64,000 bases of DNA from Thiopseudomonas sp. (GCA_023228985.1 JALOAC010000009.1:1-64000), one strand, 5' to 3'. Shown: positions 43,257 through 52,882, counted from the first letter of the stretch. The notes: generated by a model from the sequence alone, not told the origin. A program made the numbers and translations.

Positions 43257-46045
43257 TACTTGCCCTCCGGTAACTTAACATAGTGGCCCAAACGACCCAG
43301 ACTGCTCAGAATTAACAACGTACCGCCCACCACAGTTAAATACACGCCCAAGTCAAACACCATGGCAGAAGCCAACTCCATTTCACCCAACCAAGGAATA
43401 GTCACACTGCCGTGGGCTGAAGTGAGGTACGGCTTGCCAAAAAACCAGCTGGCCAAACCGGTAAAGCCCGCCAGTAACACTCCGGCTGAAGCCATCACAC
43501 GGTAATTAAATTTAAGCCGTCGCTCAACCCAAGCCTGACCTGAGCTCACCTGCAACAACAACAGCGCAACCGCGGTAACCAGCCCAGCAATAAAACCGCC
43601 GCCGGGTTCATTATGACCACGCAGGAAAATAAACACGGATACCAGTAATGCCAGCGGCAGCAGCAGTCTTGCCAAAATCTTAAGCATTAAATGATGACTG
43701 TGCGTAGCCCATGAGCGGCCATCATGGTCGGTGCGTCGCTGCGGCAAGCGCAATCCATGCAGTAACGCCACGATAGCCATAGCGGTAATGGCCAAGACGC
43801 TAATTTCACCCAGAGTATCAAAGCCCCTAAAGTCGACCAAAATCACATTGACCACGTTGGTGCCACCGCCACCGCTGACACTGTTGTCCAGATAATAATC
43901 GGCAATACTGCTAAAGGGGCGCGTGAGCACGGCATAGGTCAACACCGCCACTAAGCCACCGCTGACCAAGGCTATACAAAAATCCCGTAAGCGCCTCAAG
44001 CTACTACTTTCTATCGGCGATTTTTCCGGAATGAAATTCAACACCAGCAGCATTAATAAAATGGTCACTACTTCCACCACTAACTGCGTTAATGCCAAGT
44101 CCGGAGCAGAAAAGCGTGCAAACAACATCGCAGTAACCAGCCCCACCACGCTTAAAGTGGTTAGTGAGATCAGGCGTTGGCGGTGATACATAACGGTTAG
44201 CAGCGCTGTCAGCACCATGGCTGCCAAACCAATCAGGGTGAGCGGGTCCACCGGTGACAAGGGCTCATCACCACTCAGACGCGTCATGGGCAACAGCTTC
44301 CACAGCACTACAGCACACACGCTTAGCAAAACAATAGCTATAAATCGCTGCAATGAAGCCGCTTGCACGCGTGCCACAAACTGCGAGGATTGCGCCGTTG
44401 AGCGCTGTAAAAAAGACTTGAAGGTATCCAGTGCGTTTAGGCTGGGCAGTCCGTCATACCATGCATAGAGCGGTCGTCTAAATAGGTAAATCAAAATCCC
44501 ACCCAACATCGCAGCCGTGCTCATCAGTAGCGGCGTATTTAAGCCATGCCAAATCGTGAGACTATATTCAGGCGGTGCGTGACCCAAACTGGCTTGCGCG
44601 GCACTGGCCAGCAGACCCGACACGCTATAAGCCGGTAACATGCCCACTAACAGGCATAAGAACACCAATATTTCGACCGGTATTTTCATATAGCGCGGCG
44701 GTTCATGTGGTGGAAACTTCGGCAAATTAATGGGCTCACCGTTAAAGAACACATCATGAATAAAGCGCAGTGAGTAAGCGACCGAAAACACCGCTGCGGC
44801 AGTCGCCAACGCGGGGATCAGCCAGCTAAAACTGCCCAAGAGTTGCTGGTGTAGGGTTTCGGCAAAAAACATCTCTTTACTCAAAAACCCATTCAGCAAA
44901 GGCACACCCGCCATCGCTGAAGACGCCACCATCGCCAGCAGCGCGGTATGGGGCATGTATTTCCACAGCCCATTAATACGCCGCATATCACGAGTGCCAG
45001 TTTCATGATCAATAATTCCTGCCGCCATAAACAAAGAGGCTTTAAAGGTGGCATGGTTAATAATGTGGAAAATAGCCGCCACGGGCGCTAAGTCAGAGCC
45101 GATACCAAACAGCATGGTAATCAGACCCAAATGACTGACAGTGGAATACGCCAGTAACCCTTTAAGGTCGTGTTGGAACAGCGCCGTAATCGCACCAATT
45201 AACAATGTCACCAGCCCAGTAAAGGTAACCAGATAGAACCACCAATCCGTTCCAGCAAGCGCTGGGTATAAACGCGCCAGCAAAAACACCCCGGCCTTCA
45301 CCATGGTCGCTGAGTGCAAGTACGCAGATACCGGGGTCGGTGCCGACATGGCATGGGGTAACCAAAAGTGAAAAGGAAATTGGGCGGACTTAGTGAATGC
45401 GCCGATCAGCACCAAAATCAAGGTAATGGGATAGAGTTTATGTGCAAGAATCAGTTCTTTGGCTGCAATGACGTCGGCCAACTCATAACTGCCCACTATA
45501 TTACCGAGCAGCAGAATACCGGCTAACAGCGCCAGCCCACCACCACCGGTAACCGCCAGCGCCATGCGCGCACCAGCACGAGCTTCTGCACGCTGACTCC
45601 AAAAACCAATTAGTAAAAATGAAGAAAGACTGGTCAGCTCCCAAAACATCAGCATCAGCAACAGGTTACTGGACAGTACCACACCCAGCATGGCGCCCAT
45701 AAACAGCAACAGGCTGGCAAAGAATTTGGCGACTCTTTCCTGCTCCGCCAAGTAATAGCGTGCATAGATAATGACCAGCAAGCCAATGCCAAGAATTAAG
45801 AGTGAAAAAAGAAAACTTAAGCCATCTAAGCAAAAATTAAGATTAAGTCCCAAGCTTGGCAGCCAAGCCTGTTGCGCGCAAATAACCTCACCACCCAAAA
45901 TTTCAGGCGCTTTGCTGCCTAACAAAAGCAAGCCTAATACTGGAGCAACACTGGATAACGTCACGATTAATCGACGCGGACGGTTAGCCAAAAAAAGTAC
46001 CAACAAGGCACAGAAAAATGGCAATAACAGTAAAGCAACCAACAT
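43256..46045 (-). CDS. phaAB: Monovalent cation/H+ antiporter subunit A, fused A+B
   Basis: This 929-residue protein joins the NuoL-like subunit A (about 1-780) to a subunit B domain (about 785-929), the arrangement usual in Pseudomonas and rhizobia. The A part has PFHFWLPHAMSAPTPVSAYL and the HSATMVKAG motif on the ion path. The B part starts near HSHHLMLKILARLLLPLALL and has RGHNEPGGGFIAGLV. It is the first gene of a six-gene operon giving tolerance to alkali and sodium or potassium. A 231-base region with a terminator lies upstream. Confidence 0.95.
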   Translation of the reverse strand: MLVALLLLPFFCALLVLFLANRPRRLIVTLSSVAPVLGLLLLGSKAPEILGGEVICAQQAWLPSLGLNLNFCLDGLSFLFSLLILGIGLLVIIYARYYLAEQERVAKFFASLLLFMGAMLGVVLSSNLLLMLMFWELTSLSSFLLIGFWSQRAEARAGARMALAVTGGGGLALLAGILLLGNIVGSYELADVIAAKELILAHKLYPITLILVLIGAFTKSAQFPFHFWLPHAMSAPTPVSAYLHSATMVKAGVFLLARLYPALAGTDWWFYLVTFTGLVTLLIGAITALFQHDLKGLLAYSTVSHLGLITMLFGIGSDLAPVAAIFHIINHATFKASLFMAAGIIDHETGTRDMRRINGLWKYMPHTALLAMVASSAMAGVPLLNGFLSKEMFFAETLHQQLLGSFSWLIPALATAAAVFSVAYSLRFIHDVFFNGEPINLPKFPPHEPPRYMKIPVEILVFLCLLVGMLPAYSVSGLLASAAQASLGHAPPEYSLTIWHGLNTPLLMSTAAMLGGILIYLFRRPLYAWYDGLPSLNALDTFKSFLQRSTAQSSQFVARVQAASLQRFIAIVLLSVCAVVLWKLLPMTRLSGDEPLSPVDPLTLIGLAAMVLTALLTVMYHRQRLISLTTLSVVGLVTAMLFARFSAPDLALTQLVVEVVTILLMLLVLNFIPEKSPIESSSLRRLRDFCIALVSGGLVAVLTYAVLTRPFSSIADYYLDNSVSGGGGTNVVNVILVDFRGFDTLGEISVLAITAMAIVALLHGLRLPQRRTDHDGRSWATHSHHLMLKILARLLLPLALLVSVFIFLRGHNEPGGGFIAGLVTAVALLLLQVSSGQAWVERRLKFNYRVMASAGVLLAGFTGLASWFFGKPYLTSAHGSVTIPWLGEMELASAMVFDLGVYLTVVGGTLLILSSLGRLGHYVKLPEGK

Positions 46046-46189
46046 ACATGCATCCCCAGTTCTTGTTATTACGCTTTATGCAGGACGAAACCATACCAAG
46101 CGTGCGCATACACCAAAATTATTTTACACGATAACCTTAACTGTCTATTCAAGAAAACCCACATTAAAAATCAAAATGTTACAATCAAA

Positions 46190-46244
46190 AAACTCCAGCG
46201 GCATACCTAAACATTACTAAGATATACAGCTGGAGTTTTTATTT
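46190..46244. terminator. Bidirectional terminator-like hairpin
   Basis: AAAACTCCAGC and GCTGGAGTTTTT are inverted repeats around a loop of about 30 bases. Both sides are followed by T-rich sequence on the relevant strand. It lies just downstream of the glycine-zipper lipoprotein gene on the minus strand and upstream of phaAB, and separates the two units. Confidence 0.65.
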
Positions 46245-46276
46245 GTCGTAGAACCTTTGCAAGGTGTTACAGGTTA

Positions 46277-46738
46277 CTAGCGGCTTACTCTGTAAGCACC
46301 TTTTACATTAGTGATACGTACACGATCGCCCACATGGAAGGTTTCATTGGGGTTTAATGCCTGCACATAGGCGCGCATCACACCATCATCTTCACGCACT
46401 GTAATTTCAACACCCTGTGTGCGCGTCAACCCTTCTTCAGAGGCCGCACCGATCATTCCCCCTGCTACTGCACCGATAACCGCTGCCACAGCACTACCAC
46501 GACCGCCACCAACACCACTGCCGGCAATACCACCTATTACCGCACCTGTACCGGCTCCAATCGGCGTTTTCGTACCTTCAATTTTAACGGGACGCAGAGA
46601 TTCAATTGTTCCCATACGTACAGTCTGCACTTGGCGCGCTTCATCACGCGAGTAACTTTCCCCGCTGAGCTTACTAGCACAACCGGAGACCAGCGCCGTG
46701 CTGGTCAAAAGTATTGCGATTAGACTTGTTTTAAGCAT
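46277..46738 (-). CDS. Glycine-zipper outer-membrane lipoprotein, SlyB-like
   Basis: This 153-residue protein has a lipoprotein signal peptide with lipobox LVSGC (Cys20 lipidated). A glycine-zipper hairpin at about 60-100 (GAGTGAVIGGIAGSGVGGGRG and AVIGAVAGGMIGAA) follows, then a small C-terminal beta domain (about 105-153). SlyB family proteins stabilise outer-membrane proteins and are often under PhoPQ control in enterics; no PhoP box was looked for here. Family identity is firm; exact orthology is not. Confidence 0.87.
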   Translation of the reverse strand: MLKTSLIAILLTSTALVSGCASKLSGESYSRDEARQVQTVRMGTIESLRPVKIEGTKTPIGAGTGAVIGGIAGSGVGGGRGSAVAAVIGAVAGGMIGAASEEGLTRTQGVEITVREDDGVMRAYVQALNPNETFHVGDRVRITNVKGAYRVSR

Positions 46739-46826
46739 ATTCTATTTCTCCTTTGGCTCGATGTATTATCAACCTAAGTTATGACTCCGTGAGTCTTAAG
46801 ACTTCCAAATCAGGTAAGAGTTTTAT

Positions 46827-47063
46827 ATGGATTACTTTATAGTTGCAGTGGTAAGCATTTCTGGCTTTTATTTTCATTGGTGGCTGTACGTGCGCATTAA
46901 GCGCTGGGTTAACCGTGACCTTGCTTTATCTATGGCTGAAAAAGACAAAGCCAAACAGGTCTACATGCTAGAGCAACTGGCACAAGCACAGCAGCAGAAA
47001 ATCCCAAAACGTGAACTAGCAACATGGTTACAAGCCGCCGCAGACCGCTACTCAATCCACTAA
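46827..47063 (+). CDS. Small single-pass membrane protein, unknown function
   Basis: This 78-residue protein has one N-terminal membrane helix (about 3-24, YFIVAVVSISGFYFHWWLYV). A charged, probably helical cytoplasmic part rich in Lys, Glu and Gln follows. The frame, its position between two clear genes and its upstream sequence (GGTAAGAG about ten bases before the ATG) support a real gene. I do not recognise the family. It converges on pdxH. Confidence 0.7.
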   Translation: MDYFIVAVVSISGFYFHWWLYVRIKRWVNRDLALSMAEKDKAKQVYMLEQLAQAQQQKIPKRELATWLQAAADRYSIH

Positions 47064-47076
47064 ACCGTCCCATCGC

Positions 47077-47102
47077 CCAACGCTTAAGGTGCTAAGCGTT
47101 GG
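47077..47102. terminator. Hairpin at the convergent ends of the small membrane protein gene and pdxH
   Basis: CCAACGCTTA (47077-47086) and TAAGCGTTGG (47093-47102) form a perfect 10-pair stem around a six-base loop. It covers the pdxH stop codon. No long T run follows on either strand, so it is a likely but weak bidirectional terminator or 3'-end stabiliser. Confidence 0.6.
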
Positions 47103-47734
47103 CGCAACCAGTCATTGGTACTCTGCTTTAGGTAAAACAAACGGTCGTGCAAGCGATCCGGTCGCCCCTGCCAAAACTCAATGCTGTTCGCCACCAATTT
47201 ATAACCGCCCCAGTACGGTGGCCGTGGTGGCTCTTGTTGAAAACGCGACTGAGCTTGGACAACCCGTTCTTCCAGCTCTGCTCTGTCACACAGCGGTCTA
47301 CTTTGTGGCGAGGCCCACGCACCAATGCGACTTCCTAAAGGACGAATCTGAAAGTACTCATCCGACTCCTGCTCGCTTACTTTTTCAAGCCGACCTTCAA
47401 TACGCACTTGGCGCTCAAGTACAGGCCAAAAAAACATCATCGCCGCCTTGGGGTTTTTCTCAATCTCCAAGCCTTTATTGCTTTGATAGTTGGTATAAAA
47501 AACAAAGCCCGACTCATCAAAATCCTTAAGCAGCAGCACGCGACAGTGAGGTTGCCCCTGCGCATCAGCAGTTGCCAGCGTCATGGCATTAGGCTCCGTG
47601 GGTGCCAACTCGGTAGCTACAGCCTGTTCCAACCATAAGTCAAATAACGCAAAAGGATCAGCGGGGGCATGTTGTTCGAGCAAACCCTCTTTAATATAGT
47701 TTCTGCGCATGTGCGCCAGTTCTTCATGGTTCAT
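47084..47734 (-). CDS. pdxH: Pyridoxamine/pyridoxine 5'-phosphate oxidase
   Basis: PdxH oxidises pyridoxine or pyridoxamine phosphate to pyridoxal phosphate with FMN. The 216-residue protein shows FMN and substrate motifs: RVLLLKDFDESGFVFYTNYQ, SNKGLEIEKNP, RQVRIEGRLEKVS, and the C-terminal WGGYKLVANSIEFWQGRPDRLHDR (PNPOx dimerisation region). Length is standard. Confidence 0.96.
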   Translation of the reverse strand: MNHEELAHMRRNYIKEGLLEQHAPADPFALFDLWLEQAVATELAPTEPNAMTLATADAQGQPHCRVLLLKDFDESGFVFYTNYQSNKGLEIEKNPKAAMMFFWPVLERQVRIEGRLEKVSEQESDEYFQIRPLGSRIGAWASPQSRPLCDRAELEERVVQAQSRFQQEPPRPPYWGGYKLVANSIEFWQGRPDRLHDRLFYLKQSTNDWLRQRLAP

Positions 47735-47778
47735 GACGTGCTGCTCTGTTGGAATGGTATTTTTTTGGGCTACTGAAA

Positions 47779-48324
47779 TTATTCGTGCGCTAAAAATATT
47801 GGAGTTTCGCGGAAATGTGCGGCAAAAGTCGGTAACTCGTTGACAGGAACGATAAGAATACTGGCAGCCAGCTCTGGACCCGCCTGGGGTGATGCTCCTA
47901 CGCCAAAAGCTTGCATACGCACCGTTGAGATTTTATTTAAACGTAAAATACTAGCCAGCGATTTAGCGCGCGCATGGCTGATTTCCTGTTGTTTGATTGG
48001 ATTAATTTGCTCTGCCGACATACCTAACACTAAAACTGAGAGCTCTTGATCCGCGGCTAAGTGCCGCCCCAACTTGCCTACTTTACTTAAAGCCGATGGC
48101 AACAACAGCTCTGGACGCTCTGGTTTAAACGTACCTGCAGCATAAACTTTAATCAGCAGCGCATTTTCTAACTGGTGCACCTCAAATGAAGTCCCAGCCA
48201 CAGCTTCTTGTAATACAGGTAAACGCGCCAAATTCCATTTAGCAGTATCTTTATCCGCTGCAAAAGCAGGGTTAGCAAGCATTAAACCCACGGATATGGT
48301 TAGGGAAACCCATAAGTTTCTCAT
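47779..48324 (-). CDS. Exported OmpA-like domain protein
   Basis: This roughly 181-residue protein starts MRNLWVSLTISVGLMLANPAFAA, a clear signal peptide cut after AFA. The rest resembles a compact OmpA C-terminal-like domain: the segment SHARAKSLASILRLNKISTVRMQAFGVG matches the usual peptidoglycan-binding pattern, though the canonical NxxLSxxRA motif is altered. A GTG four codons upstream (48334-48336) is an alternative start. No transmembrane barrel is present, so it is probably a free periplasmic protein. Function unknown. Confidence 0.65.
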   Translation of the reverse strand: MRNLWVSLTISVGLMLANPAFAADKDTAKWNLARLPVLQEAVAGTSFEVHQLENALLIKVYAAGTFKPERPELLLPSALSKVGKLGRHLAADQELSVLVLGMSAEQINPIKQQEISHARAKSLASILRLNKISTVRMQAFGVGASPQAGPELAASILIVPVNELPTFAAHFRETPIFLAHE

Positions 48325-48336
48325 TTTGCCACCCAC

Positions 48337-48667
48337 TTCTTTAAAATTATCTAAGGTGCTACTTTACACCAAAAACCAATAGCTTGCTTTTAATCTGCCA
48401 GCAAAAAACCAGATTCAAATACACGCAACGCAAGAACAGCCGGCTCAAATGCTAATACCACAATTACTATAGGCTTATTTGTATCAATTTGCTTTTCCAA
48501 TTGACTATTTTAATGTTAGCGTTAAAGTATCCCAGTGACTAAAATCCACTCAAAGCTGTATAAAGTCTGGAATAAAGCAAACGCACACGAGCCATTTCGC
48601 TGCAAAAAACCCAGAAATTTATTTTATTACCACTTCATTAAACTCCTAACATTAAATTGGTTGACAT
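48337..48667. other. Intergenic region upstream of the ribbon-helix-helix gene
   Basis: This 331-base stretch separates the divergent OmpA-like gene and the RHH gene. I see no coding frame, RNA or clear hairpin. It should hold both promoters. Confidence 0.4.
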
Positions 48668-48991
48668 ATGAGCACTGCAAGAAAAATAGCCTACACTAGC
48701 CGTACTGCAGATAAGTTTGTTGTTCGCCTACCATCCGGCATGCGCGATCGTATTGCTGAAGTAGCACGAAACAACCACCGCAGTATGAACTCAGAAATTA
48801 TCGCACGCATGGAGCAGAGCCTTAACCAGGAAGAAGGAGTGAGTTTAGAAAACGGATTGCGCATGGATAGCCCCGAGCTAAGCATCCATGAGCGCGAGTT
48901 ATTACAACACTTTCGTTTTTTAGCTCAACGTCAGCAAAATGCTCTGCTGTCTTTGATTACACACGACATTGATGGCCAGAGCGAAGATTAA
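48668..48991 (+). CDS. Arc-family ribbon-helix-helix DNA-binding protein
   Basis: This 107-residue protein has an Arc/MetJ-type fold at about 14-55: a DNA-contacting strand DKFVVRLPSGMRDRIAEVA, then NNHRSMNSEIIARMEQSL. The C-terminal half is acidic and helical. Arc-like regulators of this length are common in Pseudomonas, where some control virulence or motility genes; the target is unknown. No toxin gene lies beside it, so it is not an obvious antitoxin. Confidence 0.85.
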   Translation: MSTARKIAYTSRTADKFVVRLPSGMRDRIAEVARNNHRSMNSEIIARMEQSLNQEEGVSLENGLRMDSPELSIHERELLQHFRFLAQRQQNALLSLITHDIDGQSED

Positions 48992-49002
48992 TTCTTCCGT
49001 GC

Positions 49003-49038
49003 AAAAAAAAACGCCACAACTAAGTGGCGTTTTTTATT
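49003..49038. terminator. Bidirectional Rho-independent terminator
   Basis: ACGCCAC (49011-49017) and GTGGCGT (49024-49030) form a 7-pair GC-rich stem with a six-base loop. A runs on the left and T runs on the right extend the pairing. It sits between the convergent RHH and yggL genes and serves both. Confidence 0.9.
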
Positions 49039-49054
49039 TTTATACATAAATTAC

Positions 49055-49390
49055 TTACGCAATCGCATTCCCTGGATACCAAGCATCCATCAGCGGGCTA
49101 ACAGTGCAAGAACTATGTTCTGTGCGCGCTTTAAGCCAGCTTTCAACTGCAGCGCGCTGCTCTTCACTCACTGAACCACGTTTTGCCAAGCACACTAATG
49201 AATACTCTGCGCCACCAATAAGCGCTAAGCCGTTAGCTTCGATCGCTTGTAAAATAAAATCAGAAAAGAACGCCTCAACGGCCTCATCTTCAATATTTTC
49301 TGGATATTCGAGCTGTACTTCAAAGCCCAATTCTTGGAACTCATCAACACAAAGTTTTTTACGTAAACGACGGGAACGATTTTTAGCCAT
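49055..49390 (-). CDS. YggL family (DUF469) protein
   Basis: This 111-residue protein begins MAKNRSRRLRKKLCVDEFQELGF, the basic start typical of the YggL family, followed by an acidic alpha-beta part. E. coli YggL associates with the 50S ribosomal subunit. Family membership is clear from the N-terminus and length. Confidence 0.9.
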   Translation of the reverse strand: MAKNRSRRLRKKLCVDEFQELGFEVQLEYPENIEDEAVEAFFSDFILQAIEANGLALIGGAEYSLVCLAKRGSVSEEQRAAVESWLKARTEHSSCTVSPLMDAWYPGNAIA

Positions 49391-49541
49391 AGTAGGTCTC
49401 CTATTTGTGCGCGTATCTTACCAGAGTTATTCTTACAAAAAGCCATGCTTTAAAAAATTTACTGCTTCATCAATCGCCCATTACTTGATAAAGTGCGCAA
49501 CAATAAGCTTCATACCTATTCCTTTAGCAGTAGTGGTAAAA

Positions 49542-50981
49542 ATGTTACGTAAAATACTCAGCTTCACCGCTCTATTTGTCTTCTCCACTCTTCACGTCCA
49601 AGCACAGCCTGCTCACCCTGACCTAACAGATATACAAAGAATATTACAAAAAAACCAACTGCCGGCACATGCGCTCGCCTTGGTTGCCTTGCCCCTTAGT
49701 AAAAGTTCGACAAGCAAAGGAACTTTCTACAACGCAAATACCAGTGTTAATCCAGCGTCTGTTATTAAGCTGGTTACCACCTATGCCGCACTGGAAAACC
49801 TAGGGCCTTCTTTTACTTGGCAGACTGATTTGCTCACCGACGGAAAAATAGAGGGCAACCAGCTTAATGGCAACCTGTATTTTCGTAGCGGTGGTGACCC
49901 TAAATTAACGATAGAGCGCTTATGGTTACTGCTACGCAATCTAAAACTACAGGGTATTCAGCACATCAATGGTGACTTGGTTTTAGACGGCTCTTTTTAT
50001 CAAATAGAAAGCCTGAAAGCATTTGATGGTGAGAAAAGTGATCTGTACCGTCCTTTTATGGTTGATGGCAGCAGCTTATTGGTTAACTTTAACGCCCAAC
50101 GTTTCATTGTTACCGGAAGCCTAACCGGCGCCACAGTGACCAGCGATCCTTTTATCCCCGACGTGATGGTGGATAATCAGGTCAGAGTAGTGCCGCCACA
50201 AAACTGTAACGCACACACCAAGGTATATTTCCACCCGCTGCAGACTGAGGACAGTCTTACCCTAAGAGCCACAGGCTCTATTCCTGAGGGCTGCTCAACG
50301 CAAAAGTATTTTGCCTTTATGGAACATGAGCGCTACGCCGCAGGCATTATTCGCAGCACTTGGGAAGACATGGGCGGGACCATCTCTGGCGACACTGTTT
50401 TTGCCGTAACGCCTCGCTCAGCCAGACGTTTAAGCTCTTTACCCTCAATTTCTGTTGCTGAAGCAATTCGTGATGTAAACAAATACAGCAACAACGCTAT
50501 GGCTAAGCAACTATTTTTAACCATCGGTGCCCGCAATCGTCTCGCAGCAGATACAGATGACGCTGAGGCAGCCAAACGCGTGGTCATTGAGTGGTGGAAA
50601 AGCAAAGGCATTCTGCGCCCAAGCCTGATTATTGAAAATGGCTCCGGCTTGTCACGCTCGGAAAGATTAAGCGCTTATGAATTGGCGTTAATGCTTAAAG
50701 ATGCGGCCAGCAGTCCTTATGCCGCTGAGTTTCAGGCTTCATTACCTCTGGTAGCCATTGACGGAACTATGAGCAGACGTTTACGCAGAAGCCCCATTGC
50801 CGGCCAAGCACGCATCAAAACCGGCACCTTAAGAAACGTTCGTGCCATTGCTGGCTATAGCAATGATAAAAACGGTGATCCCTGGGTGATAGTGGCTATC
50901 CTTAACCACCCCGTAAATATTCATAATGGTATTTTAGATACGTTACTGAACTCTCTGCACCTACAAACACCGATACGCTAG
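49542..50981 (+). CDS. dacB: D-alanyl-D-alanine carboxypeptidase/endopeptidase (PBP4)
   Basis: DacB trims and cleaves peptidoglycan cross-links in the periplasm. The 479-residue protein starts MLRKILSFTALFVFSTLHVQA, a signal peptide. It has the three penicillin-binding motifs: SxxK in NPASVIKLVTTYAAL, SxN in KYSNNAMAKQ, and KTG in RIKTGTLRNVRAIAGY. The large insert between the first two is typical of class C PBPs. The open frame extends 146 codons upstream across the yggL gene, but the ATG at 49542 is chosen because the signal peptide begins there. It converges with the Smr gene in a shared CTAG. Confidence 0.95.
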   Translation: MLRKILSFTALFVFSTLHVQAQPAHPDLTDIQRILQKNQLPAHALALVALPLSKSSTSKGTFYNANTSVNPASVIKLVTTYAALENLGPSFTWQTDLLTDGKIEGNQLNGNLYFRSGGDPKLTIERLWLLLRNLKLQGIQHINGDLVLDGSFYQIESLKAFDGEKSDLYRPFMVDGSSLLVNFNAQRFIVTGSLTGATVTSDPFIPDVMVDNQVRVVPPQNCNAHTKVYFHPLQTEDSLTLRATGSIPEGCSTQKYFAFMEHERYAAGIIRSTWEDMGGTISGDTVFAVTPRSARRLSSLPSISVAEAIRDVNKYSNNAMAKQLFLTIGARNRLAADTDDAEAAKRVVIEWWKSKGILRPSLIIENGSGLSRSERLSAYELALMLKDAASSPYAAEFQASLPLVAIDGTMSRRLRRSPIAGQARIKTGTLRNVRAIAGYSNDKNGDPWVIVAILNHPVNIHNGILDTLLNSLHLQTPIR

Positions 50982-51553
50982 TCTAAAAATACAGGTTCCT
51001 CTCGACCTTCCAGCATGGTTCGGCGCAGCAGTACATACAACGCACCTGTGCCGCCATGCTTAGGCAGACAAGAGCTAAAAGCCAGCACCCTGTCGTGTTG
51101 ACGCAACCAAGTATTGGCATGGCTTTTCAGCATGGGCTTGCGCCCATCAAGACGATTGGATTTGCCATGGGTAACACGTACACAGCGCACCTCTAGGCGC
51201 ACGGCTTCGGCTAAAAATGCCCATAACTCCGAGCGCGCTTTCTCTACACTCATGCCATGCAGATCGATGCTGCCATCAAAGGGAATTTGCCCGGCCTTTA
51301 GGCGACGTAGCTGATTTTCCTGAACGCCATTGCCCTGCCACAGCAAGAAATCCTCAGGACCCACATCCAAAACAAACTGATCTGACAGGCCATCGACTGT
51401 GATTTGCGTCGGTGTTTCAACCGCATGCAAACGACGATTAGAGAGCTGCTGCTGATTGGCTCGCTTTTTACCCGTCTCTGCTTGATCTACATGAATACGC
51501 CTAACACCCTGCATTTGCTTAGCAAATATGGCGAAATCATCATCACTGGTCAT
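50978..51553 (-). CDS. Smr-domain endonuclease-like protein
   Basis: This 191-residue protein has an N-terminal variable part and a C-terminal Smr domain (about 95-182). The domain is marked by IDLHGMSVEKARSEL, VRVTHGKSNR and KHGGTGALYVLLRR. Stand-alone Smr proteins of the YdaL/SmrA type cut or nick nucleic acids; their cellular role is not settled. It is close to the Pseudomonas stand-alone Smr protein in length. Confidence 0.9.
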   Translation of the reverse strand: MTSDDDFAIFAKQMQGVRRIHVDQAETGKKRANQQQLSNRRLHAVETPTQITVDGLSDQFVLDVGPEDFLLWQGNGVQENQLRRLKAGQIPFDGSIDLHGMSVEKARSELWAFLAEAVRLEVRCVRVTHGKSNRLDGRKPMLKSHANTWLRQHDRVLAFSSCLPKHGGTGALYVLLRRTMLEGREEPVFLD

Positions 51554-51571
51554 AATTCTCTCATCGCACGA

Positions 51572-51603
51572 TTAAAAACGCCCCACTACTAGAGTGAGGC
51601 GTT
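51572..51603 (-). terminator. Terminator after icd
   Basis: AACGCCCCACT (51577-51587) and AGTGAGGCGTT (51593-51603) pair with one mismatch around a five-base loop. On the minus strand the stem is followed by TTTTTAAT. It lies 26 bases past the icd stop. Confidence 0.82.
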
Positions 51604-51628
51604 GATTACCGCTAAGTAATTGTAATGA

Positions 51629-52882
51629 TTACATTTTAGCAATCATTGCATCACCAAACTCAGAGCAGGACAGCAGCTTAGCATCGTCCATCAGGCGCTC
51701 AAAGTCATAGGTTACGGTCTTGGCCGCGATCGCGCCATTGATACCATCAATGATTAAATCAGCTGCTTCAGTCCAACCCATGTGGCGTAACATCATTTCT
51801 GCAGAAAGAATCAGTGAACCTGGGTTCACTTTGTCCTGACCTGCGTACTTAGGTGCTGTACCGTGAGTCGCTTCGAACATAGCAACGCTGTCAGATAGGT
51901 TTGCACCAGGTGCGATACCGATACCACCAACCTGCGCCGCAAGTGCGTCAGAGATGTAGTCACCGTTTAGGTTCAAGGTTGCGATAACGTCGTACTCTGC
52001 TGGACGCAGAACGATTTGCTGCAGCATGGCGTCAGCAATAGCATCTTTAACAACGATATTAGTGCCTGTGTTAGGGTTCTTGAACTGCATCCAAGGACCG
52101 CCATCCAAAAGCTCTGCACCGAACTCATCGCGCGCAACTTCGTAGCCCCAATCTTTGAAAGCACCTTCGGTGAATTTCATGATGTTGCCTTTGTGCACGA
52201 TGGTTACAGATTCGCGGTTGTTATCTACTGCGTACTGCAACGCTTTACGTACTAAACGCTTGGTACCTTGCTCAGAAACTGGCTTGATACCGATACCGCA
52301 GTTTTCTGTGAAGCGAATTTTAGTTACGCCCATTTCTTCAGTTAAGAACTTGATAACTTTATCAGCTTCTGGTGTACCTGCTTGCCACTCAACACCAGCA
52401 TAAATGTCTTCTGAGTTCTCACGGAAGATAACCATATCTGTGTCTTGTGGGCGCTTAACAGGGCTTGGTACGCCTTCGAACCAGCGTACTGGACGCAAGC
52501 ACACATAAAGATCAAGCTGCTGACGCAGAGCAACGTTCAAAGAACGAATGCCGCCACCCACTGGAGTGGTTAATGGGCCTTTGATAGAAACCACATAGTC
52601 GCGCACTGCTTCTAAGGTTTCTTCAGGTAACCAGGTTTCAGAATCATAAACCTGAGTGGCTTTTTCGCCAGCATACACTTCCATCCAGGAAATTTTACGC
52701 TGACCGCCGTATGCTTTCTCAACTGCTGCATCAACCACTTTGATCATTACTGGGCTGATATCAGTACCAATACCGTCACCCTCGATGTAAGGAATGATTG
52801 GGTTATTTGGAACGGTTAAGGACATATCGGCATTAACGGTGATTTTGTCACCAGCTGGCACTTGGATCTTTTGGTATCCCAT
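51629..52882 (-). CDS. icd: NADP-dependent isocitrate dehydrogenase
   Basis: Icd converts isocitrate to 2-oxoglutarate in the TCA cycle, making NADPH. The 417-residue dimeric-type enzyme begins MGYQKIQVPAGDKITVN, the usual Pseudomonas start; an ATG four codons upstream is less likely. It has the phosphorylatable serine region GGGIRSLNVALRQ, the substrate triplet site, and the NADP-specific segment ATHGTAPKYAGQDKVNP. It is divergent from the Nudix gene, as in Pseudomonas. Confidence 0.97.
   Translation of the reverse strand: MGYQKIQVPAGDKITVNADMSLTVPNNPIIPYIEGDGIGTDISPVMIKVVDAAVEKAYGGQRKISWMEVYAGEKATQVYDSETWLPEETLEAVRDYVVSIKGPLTTPVGGGIRSLNVALRQQLDLYVCLRPVRWFEGVPSPVKRPQDTDMVIFRENSEDIYAGVEWQAGTPEADKVIKFLTEEMGVTKIRFTENCGIGIKPVSEQGTKRLVRKALQYAVDNNRESVTIVHKGNIMKFTEGAFKDWGYEVARDEFGAELLDGGPWMQFKNPNTGTNIVVKDAIADAMLQQIVLRPAEYDVIATLNLNGDYISDALAAQVGGIGIAPGANLSDSVAMFEATHGTAPKYAGQDKVNPGSLILSAEMMLRHMGWTEAADLIIDGINGAIAAKTVTYDFERLMDDAKLLSCSEFGDAMIAKM

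Noticed and set aside
48668..48991. RHH protein as an antitoxin
   Set aside because: No toxin-like gene lies next to it; the neighbour is yggL on the other strand beyond a shared terminator.
49104..49541. N-terminal extension of dacB by 146 codons
   Set aside because: It runs across yggL on the other strand and puts a clear signal peptide in mid-protein; the ATG at 49542 fits the family.
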